Of a DNA stretch of 64,000 nucleotides, positions 24,975 through 34,130 are shown in pieces. The notes below the pieces were generated by a model. That model did not search any database. It saw only the letters and a list, made by a program, of their open reading frames with translations, and was not told the DNA's origin. Source of the DNA: Loxodes magnus (taxonomy: Eukaryota > Ciliophora > Karyorelictea > Loxodida > Loxodidae); NCBI GenBank assembly GCA_946699065.1, contig CAMPDV010001045.1:1-64000 (forward strand). Reading direction: 5' to 3'. Position 1 is the stretch's first letter. Each line of letters starts with the position of its first letter. Made by a program: the position numbers and the translations under genes.

Positions 24975-27458
24975 TCAATCTATATAATTAATTGGTAGAT
25001 TCAAACTTACCTGTTATTAGTTATTAGACTATTCTCCATTCAATATCCTTCCTATGTTTCATCTTCGGAAGACGTAATTACTAGTTGCACTTCCCCAACC
25101 TAAATAACTTGTGCTCGATACCAACCAATTGTTGTCCTTAGATAATGATAAACTTCCTGCATAGTCAAAATTGTTTAAGACACATATGCATTGTTCATTT
25201 TTGATATTTCATATTCTTATTGTCTTGTCATAAGATCCAGATAAGATAAATTTGTTGTTGTTTGAGAATATTACCGATAAGACATGAGATGTGTGTCCCG
25301 AAAAGACCTTTGTACATTATTATGTCTTCGAGTCCCATAGTCTCACCGTATAATTTAAACTTCCCGATACGATGAACTCTGAATCACTGGATATAGCCAC
25401 AGCAGATACATAACTAGTGTGACCACTCATGGTCTTACAGGTACCTGTCTTGACGTCCCATAGTCTCACCGTATAATCTGCACTTCCCGATACGATGAAC
25501 TCTGAATCACTGGATATAGCCACAGATCATACAGAACTAGTGTGACCACTCATGGTCTTACAGGTACCTGTCTTGACGTCCCATAGTCTCACCGTATAAT
25601 CATAACTTCCCGATACGATGAACTCTGAATCACTGGATATAGCCACAGATCATACATGACTAGTGTGACCACTCATGGTCTTACAGGTACCTGTCTTGAC
25701 GTCCCATAGTCTCACCGTATAATCATGACTTCCCGATACGATGAACTCTGAATCACTGGATATAGCCACAGATCATACAGAACTAGTGTGACCACTCATG
25801 GTCTTACAGGTACCTGTCTTGACGTCCCATAGTCTCACCGTATAATCTGCACTTCCCGATACGATGAAGTCATTGTTTGGTGAGATGGCAACGGATGTGA
25901 CAGCTGCGGAGTGTCCAGAGTATATGTGAGGGTGTTCCGTGATTATGGATGATAGGTTAGCGTTGGAGAGGTCGCAGTTGATGAATTTTGCGTTGCTGAG
26001 ATTAGCTTATGTTAAATTAGAATTAGCGAAGTTACAATTTGTGAAGGTGGTGTCCGAGAGATTAGCATTAGATAGGTCGGTGTTTGAGAAATTCTAATTG
26101 GTGAACGCGAAGTTCAAGTAGTTTAACATTGTTAGCGAGTTTGATGTTAATTATGCCACTCCCTATTGAGATTTACAAAGTTGCATAATCTAATTTAACT
26201 TGTTTGGAATTTTTTAGTCAGTTATTTATGGTAATTTTAACAAGATTTGACCTTAAGCAATTAATCCCGGTTTGTTTAACGGATTGTATTTCAACGTTGC
26301 TATATTGAAATTCTCATCTTTTATTTGGTTTAAGAACTTATTTAAATTGTCAAATGTTAGATTTGAGAAATCAGATATTACATACTTGAGTAAGTTTTAT
26401 TGCTCGTTACATACTTAAATTAATTAGCTTTCATTCTTAAACTCATTTTATAGATTCACTACTCTTTACTCTATTACTTAGACTAACTCTCTTGCTTCAA
26501 TAATTTATCTATCTTTTGATTATAAATCTAACTTTACTAAAGAATCTTTTAACTGAACTTATTAGTTTCGTTATTGTTAATCAATTACTTAATCTTAATT
26601 TTGTTACTGAATATTTTAAGATTCTTTATTGACTTTTTGTTCCTTGATTTAAACATTTGCCTAACCTTTTTAGTGATCTATATGCTTTGCTGCTTGACTA
26701 AGACACCTTACTACTTTGAATTGTTTCAAAAACTTTTCAACTAACTACTCTGTCTTCTTCAACGTTAAGTATTTTCCTTTGGCATTCTCTTTTAAATAGC
26801 TGAAGAGATTGAACTGACATGCTTAGATATTGCTTCGTAAAGTTTAAATGTCCATTGGCTATCTCTAATCTCTCTTAAAAATTTCTATCTCTCGCAATAA
26901 TTATTAAAATTATTCTTGAGCTTGATCATTTTACCTTTATTATTATTACTATTCCATTCTTTAAGCTTAAAATTATTAAACATTATTCGCATCTTTAAGC
27001 TAAGATAAACGCTATATTAAATTCTCTAATTTACTATTGCTAATAGAAAACGAGTCTATTAAAGATTTAAATATTGACTGAACCGATAACGATTGGATAT
27101 GCTTCATAAACTATGAACTTTCCGAAATAATTTCTCTCACCATAAGCTAGTAATTCTGCTTCTAAGAATATTAATCCTGTAACCACTTGAACTACTCATT
27201 GATTTTCACTTAATCAATTAATTCATTTTACTGCATTGGTATGTTTTATGGATCTGGCTCTTAAACTACATGCCCTTGTAATTATTCAGGATTGATGTTA
27301 AAAACTTAGTTATGTTTTATACATAAAATTTTTTAAATAAGCTGATAAACTGTGCTAAGACAAATTAAACATGAAATGCAGCCACATGGTAATTGCTTAG
27401 ACACTCGCTTGTCTTAATCAAATTGCTCTTTACAGTTTGGACACTGATTGCTATCCAT
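24975..27458 (-). CDS. RING-like, coiled-coil, pentapeptide and seven-bladed WD40 protein
   Basis: Read with TAA and TAG as Gln and TGA as Trp, one frame runs without a break for 827 residues from ATG at 27458. Residues 6-49 form a RING-like zinc finger: C6, C9, C25, C27, C30, C33, C46 and H49, with CPNC and LPCGCISCLIC. Residues of about 50-400 are Gln- and Lys-rich and helix-prone. About eleven pentapeptide repeats follow (for example NTDLSNANLS and LTQANLSNAKF), then seven WD40 blades. Blades 1-5 carry the 41-residue unit found in the array at 36-64 kb. Blade 6 is diverged (SGSYDKTIRIWNIKN) and blade 7 degenerate, as expected for a closed propeller. About 60 Gln codons before the first blade are TAA or TAG, and the blade-6 Trp is TGA. 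The architecture suggests a ubiquitin-ligase-like or immune-type receptor, which is inference. The end is uncertain: TGA at 24975-24977 could be Trp, or an intron may begin at 25010. Confidence 0.85.
25005..25013 (-). other. Possible 5' splice donor near the gene's 3' end
   Basis: On the minus strand the sequence reads AACAG followed by GTAAGTTTG, a perfect match to the eukaryotic donor consensus CAG/GTAAGT, 11 codons before the TGA proposed as the stop. Candidate acceptors lie about 50 and 65 bases downstream (ATGCAG and ATTTTAG). If used, the protein would have a different C-terminus. It could also be chance. Confidence 0.35.
25055..25920 (-). repeat. Seven WD40 blades, one complete beta-propeller
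   Basis: Blade 1 begins GHSAAVTSVAISPNNDFIV, a diverged first half joined to a standard array-type second half. Blades 2-4 are copies of the 123-bp array unit, with variable residues SSVW/HDY, SHVW/YDY and SSVW/ADY. Blade 5 is array-type until it changes to SKTQQCTKVFS, where TAATAA at 25317-25322 fills two positions as Gln-Gln. Blade 6 has the conserved Trp encoded by TGA at 25209-25211. Blade 7 is degenerate. Diverged end blades around identical middle blades suggest that the middle is replaced by exchange with similar units. Confidence 0.85.
25945..26125 (-). repeat. Pentapeptide-repeat segment of the RING-WD40 protein
   Basis: About eleven tandem five-residue units of the A(N/D)(L/F)xx type lie immediately before the first WD40 blade. 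Visible units include NQNFS, NTDLS, NANLS, NCNFA, QANLS, NAKFI, NCDLS and NANLS. Two in-frame TAR codons fall where Gln fits well (TNQNFS and LTQANLS). Pentapeptide repeats fold as a right-handed beta helix. The base composition becomes clearly GC-richer from about here on. Confidence 0.85.
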
Positions 27459-27839
27459 TTATAAAGATTAAAAAACAATTTAGTATATAGAAACTAATTA
27501 TATTGAAATAAAAATTAATAAAATATTTTTATTATTTAAAAATTAAATTTAACATAAAAAAAATATAATATTTAAAATTTAAAAATTTTTAAGATAGCAT
27601 TTTAAAAACTTAAATGTTATTATAAATAATTTAGTATTTTGAATTAAACAAAAATTTTAAATTAAAACAAAAAAAATTAAATATATAATTCCAGAAAAAA
27701 CAATTCTAGAAATAAATTATGATAATCTGAAAATATTATTTTAAGAAAAAAAAAACTTTGCTATAAAAAAAAACTTGCCATACATAATGCTAATATATTA
27801 ATGACTTAAATGCAAAGAGATAAAAAGTAAATTTGAATA
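27459..27839 (-). promoter_or_regulatory. Upstream region of the RING-WD40 gene
   Basis: About 380 bases of extremely AT-rich DNA lie between the start codon and the first transposon-derived repeat. Ciliate promoters are typically short and AT-rich, so the promoter should be here, but I recognise no specific motif. The bases just before ATG (minus strand ATAA) are A-rich, as is common at ciliate starts. Confidence 0.4.
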
Positions 27840-28250
27840 AATAAAAATTATTAGCACTTCCTTTATGCGCAGTACTTTTATAATTAATATTTCATATTAA
27901 GAAAAATGTTTACATGTTTCTTGTTATAATTTTATTATCATAATAAGATACGTCACCTTCAATATATGGGAAATCTTCTTATTAAATATGAATCTCGACT
28001 CTTAAATTAAATGCACTTATCCTCCTATAAAAGGTCCAAATAAGCATAATTATTAAGTCATCAGTAGGCATGGAAGTAAAACGTTTATACATCTTGTGAG
28101 AATACTTAAGAAAGTTAGGGTTATCTCTTCCTAATTTGTCCACTGTTTTTTTGGGATGTCATTTATTGTGAGAGATTACTTGTTATGTAGTATACACTAC
28201 ACCAAATGTTCAATGGTTCTCCTGACAACTGCCTACATCCATTTTTTTTA
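27840..28250 (-). repeat. Dispersed short element, copy C (inverted)
   Basis: Reverse-complemented, this segment aligns along its whole length with 33703-34130. Shared blocks include ATGGATGT near the start, GTATAC, TTATTTGGACCTT, AATAAGAAGATT and CCCAT, AACAAGAAACATG, ACATTTTTCTTAATAT, and the CTGCGC...GTGCTA hairpin remnant at the end, followed by a TTTATTTATT tail. It is diverged and AT-rich and stands alone next to no LINE body. It could be a SINE or a 5'-truncated LINE tail. Confidence 0.75.
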
Positions 28251-28559
28251 ATATAGAGATTATTATGGAAATTTAAAAAATTATAACTATCAACAAAAAC
28301 ATATTATAAATCAATTGATCTATGAAAATAATATTTGAAATATTCGATGAGAAATGTTTAAAATAAATAATATAACTTAAACAAAAAATGTTGGATAAAA
28401 TCGAAAACATCTTTTATAAAACTCATAAATATAAGAATAAGTATGAAAATACTATACTTATAACCACGTTATCTTTTAAAAAAAAAATTCTCATTAAACT
28501 TAACACTAACTTCCCAATGAACCAGAAAAAACGAAATGAAATGCTTCTTAAAAAATAAT
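28251..28559. other. AT-rich DNA with nothing recognisable
   Basis: No motif or repeat is visible beyond the end of copy C. A minus-strand open frame enters from the GC-rich island next to it (28560-28850) but becomes AT-rich low-complexity coding here. Confidence 0.5.
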
Positions 28560-29418
28560 TGAAAAGATGGTGGGAGCTGAGAATGACCTTCGTGACTAAA
28601 CTTTCTGATTTTATGGCTAACAAGTTTCTGTCGCTGAGAAAATCCCTGGTCAGAGTCATTTTCCGAATGGAACACTGTCTTTGAGATTATCCGCTCTTTG
28701 TAGGGGCTTGAAGCCTGGCTGCTCATAGTGATGGAGCTCCCTAGCAGCTGTGCCTGGAGCATAACAGGATATCCCCGTTATTCCATAAAAAGATAGCGTC
28801 GGGCCTCGCAATCCGAAAGGAGTTTCCGGTCCAAAAACTTTTATAGTTGAAATTGATTAATTGCTTCTTAAATATTCGAAACTTTAATATTATATAATAA
28901 GCTTAAAATATAAAAAATAACCAAATATAACGAGAAGTCGAAGAAATTACAACTGAAAAAAAAGTACAAATATAAACAGATAGTTAAGGTAATATTTAAC
29001 CTAAATTAAGAATTTATAAAGACTAATAACTGACTAAATAAAATAAAATCGAATTATTAATATTAAAATTTAAATAGGGTGGAAAGCCCTTTCCTTCGGA
29101 TGTTGCTTGGAGGCCCAGCAAGGCAAATAAAAAAATGAGCACGGACGGAAGATAAATCTGAAGAAGAGAAACCAACGACAAGAGAAAGAAGATGTGACAA
29201 GCTGGAGAACTCTGAATGCCAGGAGGAAACTTTCTTCATCATAGGTCGGGGAAATATACCCGTAATCGCATATTGCATCCTATGTTTTGGAAGGAAAAAT
29301 TACAGGGATGTACTGCAAGAAGAGAAAACAAGGATAGAGAGACATAAAAATTTTTTTCGACATTAAAAAAAATTAATTTAAAGAGATGCGCACCAAAGAG
29401 AGTGCTACGCGCTCTATA
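28560..29418 (+). repeat. Two GC-rich islands and a hairpin, possible element copy B
   Basis: Two islands (about 28560-28850 and 29070-29345) are clearly GC-richer than the flanking DNA. The segment ends at 29382-29418 with the same hairpin-like sequence as 34077-34110 (GTGCTACGCGCTCTAT is shared exactly), followed by a similar T-rich tail. Weak similarity to copy A also includes AGCTCC and a CGGGCCT box. Both strands are open with Gln-reassigned TAR codons. One minus-strand frame reads as ordinary protein (for example RKLLSDCEARRYLFMEQRG, 28790-28840), but I recognise no domain. It may be a longer relative of the dispersed element carrying unrelated sequence, or a host exon. Confidence 0.45.
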
Positions 29419-30329
29419 ATTAAATTTTTTTTAAATTTAAATAAATAACAATAAAACTTTACTCCCATTAAAGAAAATTAAATACTTTTTGAAGTACTTC
29501 ATAAAATCAAACCAACAACACTTAAAGCATGTAAACAAATCAGATAGAAATTAATATAAGACCACAAAAAAAAATAGAAAATAAGAAAAAATTATAAACT
29601 AAAATGACTATAATAGAGTAAAAACTGAAAAAATGATAATTAAAAAAGAAATTATCAGAAATCTTAAAAGAAAAAGAAATAAACTAAATAAAAAAATTAA
29701 ATTTGTTTTAGATGATAAAAGGCATATAAATCGACAACATAAGAAAGTTATAAAAGAAAAAAAAATACTAGAAGTTTAAAAGTAAAATTATAAATGCTGA
29801 AGAAAGAGTTTATGAATGAATGAATTAACCAATCAATTAATTTACGTGGTTTAACCATTGATAGTTGAACCATAAATTAAGAGAAAATCAAAAGTAAGAG
29901 TATTCTTGGAAATTATCTTATCAAACCAGAATCTTCTAAATTTTCTTTTATTTATTCTAAATTTTTCTTCCAATAGATTCATTATATCCTAAACTGAATA
30001 ATTAGATTCAATCTCCATCATTAGGTCTTTTTAAAATAGTAGAATTCTATTTCTATCTATTACTTTTCCAACTTTTTTATTTGTCTTTAGATAGTTAAGT
30101 TATCAGTTAGTTTTTTCTGAGGGCATCGCAAGTTCCTTTTCACGTTTTTTAGAATTGTTATAAAGTTGCTAAATCATATTTTCATTTTTGTCCTCTTGAT
30201 AAATTATTATAAATTCAAATATGCTCGTTGGATCCTGCTCTATAGTCTTTACCGTTTTTTTTCTAATAAGGAAGAAATTTTTAAATATAATTCTATTTTA
30301 TTTTCTCTTATATATCTTTCAGAAAATTT
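29419..30329. other. AT-rich segment downstream of the first LINE
   Basis: This holds poly-A and poly-T rich sequence between the LINE C-terminal zinc-knuckle region and the B hairpin. It is probably the 3' untranslated part of the LINE or old intergenic DNA. Lys- and Gln-rich open frames on the plus strand come from A-rich codons and are not convincing genes. Confidence 0.5.
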
Positions 30330-33300
30330 TTAATGTGACAATCTATTTCTTTTCTTTTGATTACTTGTAGAGTTCGTATCAGATTTTCGAATTTGTAATT
30401 TTCTCACACTATTTCTTCAAGCCTGAGTTTAAGAAGGCTTATTTTTATTAGTTATTACTGATAATTACGTTCGTGATATTTTCTATTAACTATTCTCTTT
30501 CTCCTTTGTATTATCTGCAATCTTCTATTATATGGATCTCATCTTCCTTTCTATAATTGCAGAATTAAAATGCTTCACTCTCTATTAGATTTTTCTTTCT
30601 TTTCATTGTTTATTCTGCTCCATTACATTTGGCCCGTAGTCTAAATAAGTATCATATTTCCTGTTTTCTGCGTTTGTTGAATCTTAGATAGTTTGGTATT
30701 ACTTGTATGAATTGTTCAATTAATTCACTCTAATTTTTTGCAGGTGATCATATTCTACATTCGTGTAATGAAATTTACATCATTATGGAACTTTATCGCT
30801 TTTTATCATTAATTTTCCATCTATTCCTTTTCATTTTTCTTGTATTATTATTTCGTCATTGAGCTGTAGTGCCTCCATTACCTTCCTTGAGTTATGTTTC
30901 AAATATATAGTTATTCCTCGTTGTTAATTGACATATTCATCCATCCAATGTTGATTCTTAGCTTAGGAACAATTTTCTTCTGAACATTATCATACGTTAT
31001 CACATGTAATTTTGTAGTTTAAGGAAAATCAGTTCATTCTCTAGAATTTCGTTTTATGCTCAAAAAGGTCCATCTACTACAGCTCTTAATGATCTAAGCT
31101 GCATGATTTCCAATTTATTAATTAATTAATTGAAATATAATATTTTCAATATTTAAGTATAGTGAGACATAGTTGCAATAGATATAGTGTTTATTATATT
31201 TAGTGTAAGTATTTTCAGGAAATACACTTAAATTATTTTCTATTTAGTCTATAATTCTTTTTGCTGTTGGCATAAGTGTATTTATAGAGAGACATTCCAT
31301 TAAGAATTTATGTTTTATTTTTTATTCCGTGAGTTTATAAAAATCCATATTATTCTAAACATGTGACATATCAAAACTATACAAATTGATACATTTCTTT
31401 ATATGTTTCTAGTATGGTAAATTAAATTTAGTGTCTTTTTCTAATAAAAAGCTGTGTCCTAGTTAGGATTTTCTTTGCTGTATTATATTACTTTTTAATA
31501 AAAGTGCATTAACTTTTGGGTTACCTTATGTGTAAAAGGAAGCCAGTTTAAGTCAATAAAGCATGAATCATTGAATGTGAATTCTTAAGATCTAAACGCC
31601 TATCTTGAAATAAACCTTTACGATTTTGCTATCTTGCTTTTTATTCCTCTAATTCCAGAAATAGTAGCTCACGGAGTAATATCACTTCCATATTAAACTT
31701 TAGGCAAAATAAAAGTTCTATAAAGAATTTTGAAGCTGAGAGGGGATACTAAAATATATTTAGAAAGTATTACAGTAGCTTTTTAAATAGCTACTCTGTG
31801 TTTGGTAGCTACTTTTGTACAATGTAATTTGTAATTTTATTTTATTCCTAACTAATATCCTAAATAGTTAACTTCATCTTTTTAAGCAATTTAAATTCCA
31901 TTGAACTTTAGAGTAATAGAAGGTTAGCTTTCTTTTCATTTATTTTTTTTCCAGAATTCTATTACTTCACATTTATCTACATTAATTGTAAGTTTTATTA
32001 AATCAAAAACTGTAGATGTAGCTTGTAATAATTTTTAGCCATTTTTCTAGGAAGAGGACAATTAGATTAAGTCGTCAGCAAAGGCTCGTACTACGAAAGT
32101 TTTAGATAAGATTTGAAATCCTAATTTCTTCTGATTATCTTCTAAATATCTTATAACAATATCATAGTATAAAATTACAAGTACAGATGCTTGGCTACTT
32201 CCTTATAATACTTTATTGTTATATTTAATTGTTCTTGTAAGATATCCATCAATTATAAACTTAGTCTCAACATTATCATAAAAAGATTCTAATGCCAATA
32301 TTAGGTCAAAAGTAAATTAAGTCTTCTAAGATAATCAAAAAGTAATTTCCGAGATATGCTATCAAACATTTTTTCTACATCTATTAAAGTAGTAATTAAT
32401 TACTTTTTAAGAGATCATCTACGATGCAAGTTTCTAATTTACTAAATATTTCAAATTTGCTAAGTAGTGGAGCGTTTATGAATAAATCCAAATTAGGCTG
32501 GATGTAAAATGTTTCGTTCATAAATATAATTTTAAAGTCGTCATGCTAGTGCTTTATCATAAATTTTAAGTAGACAGTTTAATAAAGCGATAGGTCGTCA
32601 ATTACATTAATTATTTTTGTTTCCCTTTTTGAAAATCGGAAGAATGTTTATTTTTTTCATTGCATTAGGTTTTTTAAATGTTCTAAGCATGTTTTTAATG
32701 AAACTTGTAATAATTTAATGCAAATCTTAATCTCCATATTTAATAAACTCAGCTTTTAGACCCTCATTACCTGTAGCTTTATTATTTGCAAGTTAAGATA
32801 TAATTTTTTTAATTTCAAATCATGTAAAAAGAGGCATATTTTATAAATGACTTAATTCCTAATTTAAGATAAAAGATTTATTTCTAAATATTCCATCTAT
32901 TTTTCTATTTGAGAAGTAAAAATCTATCTTAATTATTTTCGGATGTTTATCAAAAACGTTGGTTTCTCAATTTTCAATAAATTGCTGTTTTTATTTAAAG
33001 TTAAAATTCATCTAATTAGGAATTTTTGGGTTTATTAGATTCTAAGCTTGTTTAAACATTATTTAAGACTTTTTTGTTAAGATCTTTATGTTTTTCATTA
33101 GCTTTTTATTTTTTCATTTCCAAAATTTGTGAAGATAATGCTTATAAGATTAAATTTTAAGCTAGTAAAGTTTGATAACTTCTTAATTATGACATCCATA
33201 CAAAGATAATGCGTTCTAATATTCAATATTATCCATTTTTACTTGAACAAATAACATAGTAAAGTAACTTGGCAATTGATAATAGTTTTTTCTTTAATTT

Positions 33301-33702
33301 TAAGATCCAAGCGGAATCTCAGCATCATAACTAATAAGATTACAGATGAATTGATACTAATTTTCAACATCTTTTTAATAAAGTTACTCGAATTGATAAA
33401 ATTATCCCAAAAATAGATTTTAATAATAGTTTCTCGTGTTCAGATCCTATAATTTAGAAATTTTAAAGAGTAATCATTATTGTTAATCTTATTCACTTCT
33501 TTTTAAATTATAATTAAATGTAATACTTAGTAGAAAATTATCAATATACAAACCCGAATCTTGGATAACTTTATAGTCAACGAAATCATCAGAATTTAAA
33601 TGTTAAGTTGCCAAGAAGTAGTCATTACAATAGCATTAATTATTTGCTCTATGAATAAATGTATTGGACTCATAATCATTTAAAATTATTAATTGATATT
33701 TT
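30330..33702 (-). mobile_element. LINE (non-LTR) retrotransposon, 5'-truncated, endonuclease end plus reverse transcriptase
   Basis: Minus-strand translation with TAR as Gln and TGA as Trp gives, in order: a likely C-terminal piece of an APE-type endonuclease (about 33480-33700, IDNFLLSITF); the RT entry motif NNKATG (about 32764-32786); PIFKKGNKNN followed by NWRPIALLN (32574-32600, the Trp being TGA); QFGFIHKRSTT (about 32480); LIDVEKMFDSI (about 32355-32390); QGSSQASVLVILYYD; the catalytic AFADDL (32064-32081); YLGYQLG; a YGSD thumb motif (about 31685); and a C-terminal zinc-knuckle-like FCNYRKEDEIHIIEDC (30517-30563). The frame changes once, near 32310, between the DVEKMFDS and ADDL parts, so this copy is probably inactive. 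Most of the endonuclease is missing, because element A begins exactly where it would continue. The LINE uses the same reassigned code as the host gene. Confidence 0.85.
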
Positions 33703-34130
33703 ATAAAATGGATGTCGGCCGCGTCAGACAAGATAGTAGGTAATCTGGTTCAGAGTATACTGCATTGCGAGTAATCTTGCACTAGATGCCACCACAGGGA
33801 AGGGTGGATAAGCTCCGTTGAGGCATACCTAACTTACCCCGAGATTTTTCTCTAGCAGTATGAAAGTTTGACTGACGGGCCTTCTTATTACCGACTTAAT
33901 AACTTCTTTTATTTGGACCTTATAAAAGAAAGCTGAAGCATTTGACTCAAGATTTAAGAATAGATTTTAATAAGAAGATTCCCCATTTGGAGAAGCTGAC
34001 ATGACTCATCGGACCTCTAGAATTTTAACAAGAAACATGAGAACATTTTTCTTAATATTAAATGTTAATATTGAAAGAGCTGCGCGCCAATGAGGTGCTA
34101 CGCGCTCTATAGTCATTTTATTTATTTATC
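33703..34130 (+). repeat. Dispersed short element, copy A (best preserved)
   Basis: This is a repeat of about 430 bp with a GC-rich head starting ATGGATGTCGGCCGCG and a tail ending in a hairpin-like GAGCTGCGCGCC...GGTGCTACGCGCTC (34077-34110), followed by TTTTATTTATTTAT. Copy C is its inverted, diverged relative, and the end of B shares the hairpin. A terminal stem-loop plus a short simple repeat is the usual 3' signature of SINEs, and of LINEs whose RT recognises a stem-loop. I see no convincing tRNA A and B boxes. It separates the two LINE bodies, so it is either inserted between them or is the 3' end of the upstream one in opposite sense. Confidence 0.7.

Noticed and set aside
28100-28130. 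Telomere-like TTAGGG at about 28117
   Set aside because: It is a single occurrence with no tandem copies, so it is chance.
33995-34015. Hammerhead ribozyme core in element A (CCGATGAG on the minus strand)
   Set aside because: The core CTGATGA is not matched exactly, and I could not find the paired GAAA segment and stems.
27840-34130. Copies A and C as terminal inverted repeats of one 6-kb DNA transposon
   Set aside because: The interval contains LINE sequence but no transposase that I can see. A third hairpin copy (B) lies inside in direct orientation, and A and C are too diverged from each other for one recent insertion. Independent insertions explain the layout better.
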